The notes under the pieces: generated by a model
What the model saw: the letters and a program-made list of their open reading frames with translations, nothing else
Told to the model about the DNA's origin: nothing
Database searches by the model: none
NCBI GenBank assembly: GCA_031262785.1
Contig: JAISHB010000057.1
Span: 1-38,436 of the forward strand
Direction: 5' to 3'
Origin: Prevotellaceae bacterium
GTDB lineage: Bacteria > Bacteroidota > Bacteroidia > Bacteroidales > Bacteroidaceae
DNA: 38,436 bases
Made by a program: the position numbers and the translations under genes
Part shown: positions 1 to 6,297 of the stretch, piece after piece
How positions within the stretch are numbered: position 1 is the first letter of the stretch
How the letters are laid out: the number at the start of each line of letters is the position of its first letter

Positions 1-518
1 ACGTGATTCACAAAGGAGTGGGTCAAATCTCCGAATCGGATGTTTCACTGGCCGCCGCCTCCGATGCCATCATTATCGGATTCCAGGTACGCCCCTCGAA
101 TGCCGCCGGCCGGCAGGCCGAGAACGATGGCGTCGACATTCGCAAATATTCGGTCATTTACGATGCCATCGAAGAGGTGAAAGCCGCCATGGAAGGCATG
201 CTTGCCCCCACGCTGAAAGAACAAATTACCGCCACCATTGAAGTACGCGAAGTATTCAACATTACCAAGGTAGGACTGGTGGCCGGCGCCATGGTCAAAA
301 CAGGCAAGGTGAAACGTTCCGACAAAGCCCGTCTCATCCGCGAGGGCATTGTCATCTTCACCGGCAACATCAATGCCCTGAAACGATTCAAAGACGACGT
401 CAAAGAGGTCGGTACCAACTTCGAATGCGGTATCAGTCTGACAGGTTGCAACGACATCAAAGTGGGCGACATCATTGAATCGTATGAAGAGATCGAAGTA
501 AAGACCACCCTTTCGTAG
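1..518 (+). CDS. infB: Translation initiation factor IF-2, C-terminal part (5' truncated by window)
   Basis: This is the last 172 or so residues of IF-2, the GTPase that delivers initiator tRNA to the 30S subunit and promotes subunit joining. The reading frame is open from the first base of the window (the first two bases finish an upstream codon), so the gene begins outside. The segment covers the end of the third domain ([20 protein letters not shown]) and the C-terminal beta-barrel that binds the fMet-tRNA acceptor end ([33 protein letters not shown]). The valine codon GTG at position 3 is internal and is not a start. The protein ends normally, and a strong hairpin terminator follows within 70 bases, so infB is the last gene of its operon here. 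Confidence 0.96.
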   Translation, partial: VIHKGVGQISESDVSLAAASDAIIIGFQVRPSNAAGRQAENDGVDIRKYSVIYDAIEEVKAAMEGMLAPTLKEQITATIEVREVFNITKVGLVAGAMVKTGKVKRSDKARLIREGIVIFTGNINALKRFKDDVKEVGTNFECGISLTGCNDIKVGDIIESYEEIEVKTTLS

Positions 519-543
519 GTCACACTTCCACCATTAAATAGAA

Positions 544-584
544 AAGATGCCCGAGGGTTCCCGCCCCTCAGGCATCTTTTTTTT
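544..584 (+). terminator. Rho-independent terminator of the infB operon
   Basis: The arms AAGATGCCCGAGGG and CCCTCAGGCATCTT pair with one mismatch around a short loop and run into a tract of eight T on the plus strand. It lies 25 bases after the infB stop codon and separates infB from the independently promoted peptidase gene. Confidence 0.9.
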
Positions 585-648
585 GGGAAGAAATAACCCT
601 CTTCCAACTATTTCACCCACAAAACGCAGGTTTTTCCATTTAAATCCG

Positions 649-656
649 TATATTTG
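649..656 (+). promoter_or_regulatory. Putative -7 box (TATATTTG) of the C11 peptidase gene
   Basis: TATATTTG matches the Bacteroidetes primary-sigma -7 consensus TAnnTTTG and lies 34 bases before the ATG at 691. A T-rich stretch at 631-640 sits upstream, but no TTTG is at the ideal spacing, so only the -7 element is well supported. Confidence 0.5.
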
Positions 657-690
657 CCCTAAACTAAACGAAAATCCAAGTAAGATTTAA

Positions 691-1812
691 ATGTGTATGA
701 AAAAGGATCTATTACTGTGTTTAATACCCCTGTTGTGGTTCTCCTCCTGTATGAAAGAAGAATCCATTCCCCTTGCCGAAGAAGTAACCGAACAAACGGT
801 ATTCGTCTACATGCCCTGGGCAACCGATTTGCTGAGCGATTCCAAGAATAACCTCTCCGATTTGGAAAAAGGCCTGCAAAACGTGGAGTGGGACGGAAAA
901 CGGGTACTTGTCTTTTTGGCCACTTCGGGTTCGGAAGCCTCGATGTTTGAACTAAAGAGCGACGGAAGCCGTCAAACGCTCAAGAACTATTCCCATCCAT
1001 CCTACACCACGCGTGAGGGATTGATGGAAATCTTCGCCGACCTGCAATCGATGGCTCCCGCCCTTCGCTACGGTTTAATTATCGGATGCCACGGATTAGG
1101 ATGGATTCCGGTAGCCTCCTCCCGCTACTTTGGCGGCATCACGCCGGCCTATCAAACCGACATCACCACTTTTTCGGATGCGTTGGAATCACTGGGATTG
1201 AAAATGGAGTATATCCTGTTTGACGACTGCTACATGTCCACGATCGAAGTAGCCTACGAGCTGCGTCACATCACCGACTACCTGATTGCCAGCCCTACCG
1301 AAATTATGCGATACGGATTCCCCTATGCAGCCATCGGGCGCTATTTAATCGGAACGGTCAACTATCCGGCCATCTGTCGGGAGTTTCTCTCCTTCTACGA
1401 ACACTATTCCACGCCGTGCGGCACCATTGGCATTGCCGATTGCCGTCAACTCGACGCACTGATTCCCATTATGCAGGAGATTAATAAACGCTACACCCTC
1501 CCCGGGGAGTTGCTCGGGGCGTTGCAACGCTTAGACGGCTACAATCCGCCTATCTTCTTTGATTTGGCCGATTATGTGGCACATCTATGCGACGATCCGT
1601 TGCTCTTAGCCGATTTTCAGCGCCAGATAGACCGAATCATTCCCGCCGACTGTCGCGCCCACACCGCCACCTACTACACCGGATTGTTAGCCAAAGAACT
1701 ACCCATCGAAACCTTCTCGGGAATCACCATTTCCGATCCCAGCATCAACCCCCGCGCCGCTTCCGTTACGACCACGGCGTGGTACCGCGCCACACACCCC
1801 TCTACGCGGTAG
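691..1812 (+). CDS. Clostripain-family (C11) cysteine peptidase, lipoprotein
   Basis: A 373-residue secreted peptidase of family C11, cysteine endopeptidases that typically cut after Arg or Lys. A short basic N-terminus and hydrophobic stretch lead to a lipobox-like FSSC with Cys20, so the protein is probably lipid-anchored. The catalytic dyad is visible as His134 in IIGCHGLGW and Cys180 in YILFDDCYMS, each at the end of a beta strand as usual for clan CD. The end (TTTAWYRAT) resembles the normal end of related proteins, so the gene looks full length. An ATG two codons downstream (697) is an equally possible start. It converges on the S46 peptidase gene with only 7 bases between stop codons and no obvious terminator. 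The natural substrate cannot be told from sequence. Confidence 0.88.
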   Translation: MCMKKDLLLCLIPLLWFSSCMKEESIPLAEEVTEQTVFVYMPWATDLLSDSKNNLSDLEKGLQNVEWDGKRVLVFLATSGSEASMFELKSDGSRQTLKNYSHPSYTTREGLMEIFADLQSMAPALRYGLIIGCHGLGWIPVASSRYFGGITPAYQTDITTFSDALESLGLKMEYILFDDCYMSTIEVAYELRHITDYLIASPTEIMRYGFPYAAIGRYLIGTVNYPAICREFLSFYEHYSTPCGTIGIADCRQLDALIPIMQEINKRYTLPGELLGALQRLDGYNPPIFFDLADYVAHLCDDPLLLADFQRQIDRIIPADCRAHTATYYTGLLAKELPIETFSGITISDPSINPRAASVTTTAWYRATHPSTR

Positions 1813-1819
1813 ATGCGGC

Positions 1820-3925
1820 TTAGTTAGGCATCAACTCCCCGAGTAAATCGGAGGTGCCTCCATAATGTTTCATAATAAAGAGGATGTAACGCACATCCAC
1901 CCCGATGCAACGTTGCAAGCCGGCATTATACAGCAAGTCGCTGCCCATAGCCTCCCAATTGCCGTCGAAGGCCAGTCCGAGCAGCCGTCCGCGTCCGTCG
2001 AAAATGGGGCTGCCCGAATTCCCGCCCGTAATGTCGTTGTTGGTCAGGAAGCAGACCGGCTGATTGGGATGCGAGGTGAAGAGTTTCATCCAGTGGGGTT
2101 GCAGCTGAAAGTCGGCATCGCCCGCGTGCGCCTTGGCTTTTTCCACAATCCCTTTCGCCGTGGTGAAATAGCGGTAAACAGCGCCGTCGAACGGCGTATA
2201 CCCCTGCACACTGCCCAGGCTCAGCCGCATGGTCATGTTGGCATCCGGATAGAAGTTGCGCTGATAATACATCCGTCGAACAGCGGCATTAAAGAGCCTT
2301 TCGCCGCGCTCAACCGCTTCATTTTGCGCATAAATGCGCCCGTTCAAATCAAAAAAGAGCGCCAGCAGGTCGAGACAAACATTGACGGCTGCGTCGTCGA
2401 TAATCTGAAAACTACTGTCGCGTGCGGCAATTCTGTCTAACCCGTAGGGAGTGGACAGACGCGTGCGTGCGTAGAGCGAATCGGTGTAGCGACGGACGTC
2501 GCCGGCATAAAGCGTATCGATGGTTCGGTAGAAATCGGGCAGATAGTCCGTCCCCACTTGTGAACGATACTCGCCCAACAGGGCTGTGAAGAGGCGCTTA
2601 TCAACCTCTACGTCGAAATCGGCATATTGCCGGCGGATCCGTTGGAGATTAGTCTGCACCGATGCCGGGTCGGCGTCGGAATCGAAATTGAGCTGTTGCA
2701 ATGCCAGTTGCGGCAGTTCGGCGGCATAAAAGAACGTCTCCATGAAGTAGCTCAGCGCCCGGTGAACGGCGCGTCGCTGCTTGTAGGCCAATTCAAGGTC
2801 GGTAAACAGGTGCAGGAGGCTGTCGCGCTCGGCAGCCGTTCGTATCCATTGGCGCAACTCCGCTTCCAGGCGTTGCTTCTTCCCGATGAGTTGTTGCTTG
2901 TCAATAGCCCGGCTCATGCCGATGCTATTTTTCCAGTAATTGCTGCTTTCGCTATATTTCGAGGCATATTGAATGCGCACACGCTCGCTTTTCTCCATAG
3001 CCTCTTTCAAAATTTGCAGTTTGACGCTGCGCACGTCGATGCGCGCCTGCAACGTATGATGCCGCATCTCTTCCATGCCGAAGGACGAAAGAAACCGTTC
3101 GGTGCTGCCCGGGTAGCCGAGTGTCATACAGAAATCACCCTGGCGATAGCCATCGGTAGAGAGCGGCACCACATAACGCGGACGATAGGGCACATTTTCG
3201 GGCGAATAATCGGCCGGCCGGTTCTCCTTTCCCGCATAAATGCGAAACAGGCAAAAGTCGCCCGTGTGACGCGGCCACATCCAGTTATCGGTGTCCCATC
3301 CGAATTTTCCCACCGACGAAGGCGGGGCAAATACCAGCCTGACGTCGTTGTAGTCGCGATAAACCGATAACCAAAACTCATTGCCGCCATAAAACGCATC
3401 GACGATGCCCACCAACGTGCTATCTTCCCGCGACGCTTCTTGTGCAATCAGGCGCGACACCGAATCGACCGCCACACTGCGCTCTTGCTCGCTCATCCAA
3501 GGCCTTACCGCCCCCAACACGCGCCCGGTAACCTCCCGGGTTTGCACCAGCAAACGCACGTAGAGTTCGGGATTGGGCAACTCTTCGGCGCGCGTGGTAG
3601 CCACAAAACCCTCTTCCAGATAGTTGTGCTCCACCGAAGTATGTTGCTGCACGCTGCTCAGTCCGCAGTGATGGTTGGTCAACACCAAACCCTCTTCCGA
3701 GACCACCACCCCCGTACAAAAACCCCCGAAGCTAACCACCGCATCTTTGAGCGATGGCCGCTTGGGGTGATAAAGTTGGGAAGCCGAAAGCCGCAACCCC
3801 ATCTCCTTCATACTTCGCCGCGTGGCTTTAGACAAGTTTCCGGGCATCCACATGCCCTCGTCGGCCTGCGCCGTTGTCAGGCAAACAAGCAACAGACAGC
3901 CCAGGGCGGTTTTTTTGAACTTCAC
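1820..3925 (-). CDS. S46 family dipeptidyl-peptidase, DPP7 type
   Basis: A 701-residue serine exopeptidase that removes dipeptides from peptide N-termini in the periplasm; asaccharolytic and gut Bacteroidales use such enzymes to feed on protein. It has a signal peptide (residues 1-21, ending TAQA) and the chymotrypsin-like triad: His86 in TNHHC, Asp223 in RHTGDF and Ser637 in TGGNSGSP. In family S46 the residue 18 positions after the catalytic Ser separates DPP11 (Arg, takes Asp/Glu at P1) from DPP7 (Gly, takes hydrophobic P1). Here it is Gly655, so DPP7-like specificity is inferred. The start codon is GTG; the first internal Met (residue 25) lies beyond the signal peptide, so the GTG is needed. 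It is the second gene after the nitroreductase, 31 bases downstream, probably one operon. Confidence 0.94.
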   Translation of the reverse strand: MKFKKTALGCLLLVCLTTAQADEGMWMPGNLSKATRRSMKEMGLRLSASQLYHPKRPSLKDAVVSFGGFCTGVVVSEEGLVLTNHHCGLSSVQQHTSVEHNYLEEGFVATTRAEELPNPELYVRLLVQTREVTGRVLGAVRPWMSEQERSVAVDSVSRLIAQEASREDSTLVGIVDAFYGGNEFWLSVYRDYNDVRLVFAPPSSVGKFGWDTDNWMWPRHTGDFCLFRIYAGKENRPADYSPENVPYRPRYVVPLSTDGYRQGDFCMTLGYPGSTERFLSSFGMEEMRHHTLQARIDVRSVKLQILKEAMEKSERVRIQYASKYSESSNYWKNSIGMSRAIDKQQLIGKKQRLEAELRQWIRTAAERDSLLHLFTDLELAYKQRRAVHRALSYFMETFFYAAELPQLALQQLNFDSDADPASVQTNLQRIRRQYADFDVEVDKRLFTALLGEYRSQVGTDYLPDFYRTIDTLYAGDVRRYTDSLYARTRLSTPYGLDRIAARDSSFQIIDDAAVNVCLDLLALFFDLNGRIYAQNEAVERGERLFNAAVRRMYYQRNFYPDANMTMRLSLGSVQGYTPFDGAVYRYFTTAKGIVEKAKAHAGDADFQLQPHWMKLFTSHPNQPVCFLTNNDITGGNSGSPIFDGRGRLLGLAFDGNWEAMGSDLLYNAGLQRCIGVDVRYILFIMKHYGGTSDLLGELMPN

Positions 3926-3956
3926 GTTTGCGCAGAATAGAAGGAAGGGTATCCGG

Positions 3957-4547
3957 TTACTTCTTTTTCCCCACCGTTTGGGTGAGCACGGGCTGTTGAT
4001 GGTCGGCCAGCTTGAGCGAAACCTTCAGTGCGGCGGCATCGAACATACCGCGAACCACGGTAGCCAATCCGGCGGAAGCACAGTATAAATACACATTTTG
4101 CGAGATAAAACCGGCATCGGTTTTTCCCCATCCTTTTTTGTTCACATCTTCCACAAACACCAGATTAAGCGGCGCACCGGCCACAAAAGGTTGCTTACCC
4201 GTGGAAGCACGATGATCACCCGCATTTACCAACAGCAATTTGTTACTACGCGCATCATAGAGATAGGCACCGCCGGCCAGCACCACATAAAGGCTCAATT
4301 CTTGCTTATTGTTGGCCGATGGAGCCGTGCGTTTGTCCGCACGATTATAACCCCACGCCGCCCACAGCAAATTCGAGAGCGTTTGATGGTCGAGAGCCTC
4401 CGAACTAAACTCGCGTGCCGAAGCACGATTATTCAACGCTTCCATCAGGGGCATACCCCCTTTTTTTACAGGTTGCGGAAGGGAAATGTCTTGTGCGGAA
4501 GCACTCAAACCCAGGAGTGCAACAGCCAGAAAAAGATACTTCTTCAT
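3957..4547 (-). CDS. Nitroreductase-family (SagB-like) FMN protein with signal peptide
   Basis: A 196-residue member of the nitroreductase superfamily, FMN-dependent NAD(P)H oxidoreductases. The FMN-binding start of the fold is visible as LMEALNNRASAREFSSEALDHQTLSNLLWAAWG, followed by the conserved APSANNKQ segment and the helix FISQNVYLYCASAGLATVVRG. A clear signal peptide (MKKYLFLAVALLGLSASAQ) shows it is exported, as is common for this Bacteroidetes subgroup. The electron donor outside the cytoplasm and the substrate are unknown. It is transcribed from its own promoter and is followed 31 bases later by the DPP7-type peptidase; no functional link is evident. Confidence 0.87.
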   Translation of the reverse strand: MKKYLFLAVALLGLSASAQDISLPQPVKKGGMPLMEALNNRASAREFSSEALDHQTLSNLLWAAWGYNRADKRTAPSANNKQELSLYVVLAGGAYLYDARSNKLLLVNAGDHRASTGKQPFVAGAPLNLVFVEDVNKKGWGKTDAGFISQNVYLYCASAGLATVVRGMFDAAALKVSLKLADHQQPVLTQTVGKKK

Positions 4548-4616
4548 ACGTCTTTGAATGATTTTAGGGAGTTAAAAAATAAGGTAGAAATCGGTCGCCT
4601 CCGGGAGGCGTTGCGA

Positions 4617-4624
4617 CAAAAGTA
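4617..4624 (-). promoter_or_regulatory. Putative minus-strand -7 box (TACTTTTG) for the nitroreductase-DPP7 operon
   Basis: Read on the minus strand, TACTTTTG matches TAnnTTTG and lies 69 bases before the nitroreductase ATG. The leader in between contains the near-perfect 15-base palindrome CGCCTCCGGGAGGCG (4596-4610), a possible mRNA hairpin. Confidence 0.5.
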
Positions 4625-4650
4625 CGATAAATTCCTCAATCTTTAGCAGA

Positions 4651-6183
4651 TTAGGAAGTAATAACTTCCTTCAAAATAATCCATTTGCCGCCTCTGCTTT
4701 TCCCTTCATGTGTAATTAAACCATCTTTCCTCATATTTTGTAATTGGTACTTTACACCATCAATCGTAATGTTTAGAGCTTCTGCCAGCTCAACTCTTGT
4801 AATGAATGGATTATTGCGGATATATTCTAAAATTTTGTTTTGGGTGGTTGATTGGGTAGTACTACCCATTCTTTGGGCAGTATCTCCGTCTATTGGGGTA
4901 GTCTTCTTCTCTTTTGGGGTAGTGATTGGGGTAGTAGCATCTCCTATTGGGGTAGTTTCCCCTTCCTCACTGCCAAAACCGGCTTCAAAATACTTTTCTG
5001 AGATGTGCTCAATCACTTTGAATGCGGTAATAAGCGAAAAGTCAAACGCTGCTTCGCCGTTACCATTCTCTTTCAACTCATGTTGCACACGACTGATACC
5101 TCTACTGAAACGATTTACATATCCCAGCACTTTCATCGCATCGGCAATGAACGGATTTCGGTAATCGCTAACATTGGGAAAATTATCGGGAGCAACCTTG
5201 CCATACAAATTGCCCGCATTAAGAATCTCGATACGGTCGTCGTATTCGTAGAACTGCACAGGGGCATTGGATTCGTAATCTCTGTGCATGACGGCATTCA
5301 TGAGTAGCTCGCGTGTTGCCCAGTACGGATATTTGGAGACTGTCTCCTCCCGAAGCACACTAACGGGAATCGGACGCTTGACAGCAATGGCGGTTTCAAT
5401 GAAATTGTCCATCTTCACCAGCATCTTACACAAACATCCGGCAAACTTAAATTCGTTGAGAATCTCTCCCGCTCTGCCCAATCCCTGAAAACGGACGTAT
5501 TGCACATAAGCACCGGGCAGGTAGCGTTCCGGATTCTTTCCGAACAAAATGATTGCCCCGTAAGTCGGGCAATGATAATTCAAATCATAAAACCCAAGCG
5601 AAGCAAGTTGCTCTTCTATCGGGCGGGTATCTTCCCGCAGAATATCTTCATCGATGGCTTGCGGCAAATATTCCTTTTTAATCAATGCAATATCCAAATC
5701 CTCAAGGGTTGTTTTAGTACAAGGCATGGCATCTAAGGTATGGATGTTAGAGAGTCGCCGTTCGGTAAGTATCTTCTCTTCCGATGGGCTGGCAAAGCTT
5801 TTGCGCGGACCAACCCGCACCCATACACGACCACGGTAACGAACCGGAGGAATATCCGACGGCTGAACCTCTACAACCAACGCATCCCCCTTATCAAAAC
5901 TAAACTTTGCCACGTTCATAATGGGTTGCGGCAAGATGTTTCCATCCGTTCGGATGTTGGTCATCTTGATCAGCAACGTATCATCCACCTTCATGCCCGA
6001 CAATTCGCCGTTGTCCTGCGCTCCCAAGATAAGGTAACCGTTCTTACGGCTATTGGGCAAGTCGTTGGAGAAAGCACAGATGGCTTGACAAAACTTGTCT
6101 GTGTCTGTCTTTGATATAGTTCGCTCCACATGGAAACTTTCCGTGTTGGCGAGAAGTTGTTGGAGTCCTTCTTTTGTTATCAT
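4651..6183 (-). CDS. AlbA/Schlafen-type (AAA_4) domain transcriptional regulator with C-terminal winged helix
   Basis: A 510-residue protein of the family often labelled RecG-like ATP-dependent helicase or divergent-AAA regulator. Residues 1-140 form the AlbA_2 nucleic-acid-binding domain (FHVERTISKTD, NGYLILGAQDNGELSGMK, YRGRVWVRVGPRKSFAS). Residues about 270-370 are the ATPase-like C-terminal module (ATRELLMNAVMHRDYE, DDRIEILNAGNLYG, VNRFSRGISRV). A Thr/Pro-rich linker with repeated TTPI precedes a winged helix-turn-helix (ILEYIRNNPFITRVELAEALNITIDGVKYQLQNM). The ATG at 6183 is chosen because the promoter box on this strand is at 6249-6256 and the AlbA domain starts right there; the frame stays open to 6309 by chance. 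The gene is visibly more AT-rich than its neighbours, suggesting transfer. It diverges from the unknown secreted protein, which it might control. It is not a real RecG: no helicase motifs are seen. Confidence 0.85.
   Translation of the reverse strand: MITKEGLQQLLANTESFHVERTISKTDTDKFCQAICAFSNDLPNSRKNGYLILGAQDNGELSGMKVDDTLLIKMTNIRTDGNILPQPIMNVAKFSFDKGDALVVEVQPSDIPPVRYRGRVWVRVGPRKSFASPSEEKILTERRLSNIHTLDAMPCTKTTLEDLDIALIKKEYLPQAIDEDILREDTRPIEEQLASLGFYDLNYHCPTYGAIILFGKNPERYLPGAYVQYVRFQGLGRAGEILNEFKFAGCLCKMLVKMDNFIETAIAVKRPIPVSVLREETVSKYPYWATRELLMNAVMHRDYESNAPVQFYEYDDRIEILNAGNLYGKVAPDNFPNVSDYRNPFIADAMKVLGYVNRFSRGISRVQHELKENGNGEAAFDFSLITAFKVIEHISEKYFEAGFGSEEGETTPIGDATTPITTPKEKKTTPIDGDTAQRMGSTTQSTTQNKILEYIRNNPFITRVELAEALNITIDGVKYQLQNMRKDGLITHEGKSRGGKWIILKEVITS
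4893..4956. repeat. Four TTGGGGTAGT copies within the AlbA-regulator linker
   Basis: The decamer TTGGGGTAGT occurs at 4893, 4914, 4926 and 4947 (spacings 21, 12 and 21 bases), with an imperfect fifth copy near 4850. All spacings are multiples of three, and on the minus strand the copies encode Thr-Thr-Pro-(Ile) repeats in the flexible linker before the winged helix. Length changes here would stay in frame. Confidence 0.8.
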
Positions 6184-6210
6184 CTGTTCTTCTTTTGTTA
6201 TTATCTGTTC
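6169..6210. repeat. Tandem 21-bp duplication spanning the AlbA-regulator start codon
   Basis: Two adjacent 21-base units (6169-6189 and 6190-6210) are identical at 20 positions. On the minus strand the first-transcribed copy carries ATA where the second carries ATG, the proposed start codon, so only one copy offers a standard start. Confidence 0.85.
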
Positions 6211-6214
6211 TTTT

Positions 6215-6275
6215 TTTGCAAGTGCAATAATTGATAGTATCTTTGCCACAAAAGTAAGCAAAATACATATCTTTG
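6215..6275 (+). promoter_or_regulatory. Two plus-strand promoter elements for the duplicated-domain secreted protein
   Basis: A TTTG at 6215-6218, then 19 bases, then TATCTTTG at 6238-6245 fits the Bacteroidetes promoter (TTTG, N19-21, TAnnTTTG) very well. A second TATCTTTG lies at 6268-6275, exactly 30 bases further on. Both copies extend to the 13-base direct repeat TATCTTTGCCACA (6238-6250 and 6268-6280). The second box is about 22 bases from the CDS start at 6298, giving a very short leader. Confidence 0.6.
6249..6256 (-). promoter_or_regulatory. Minus-strand -7 box (TACTTTTG) for the AlbA-type regulator
   Basis: TACTTTTG on the minus strand fits TAnnTTTG, 65 bases before the ATG at 6183. 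It lies between the two plus-strand -7 boxes, so polymerases on the two strands must compete for this region. No good -33 element is seen on this strand. Confidence 0.5.
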
Positions 6276-6297
6276 CCACACATAATCCCAATCTACC

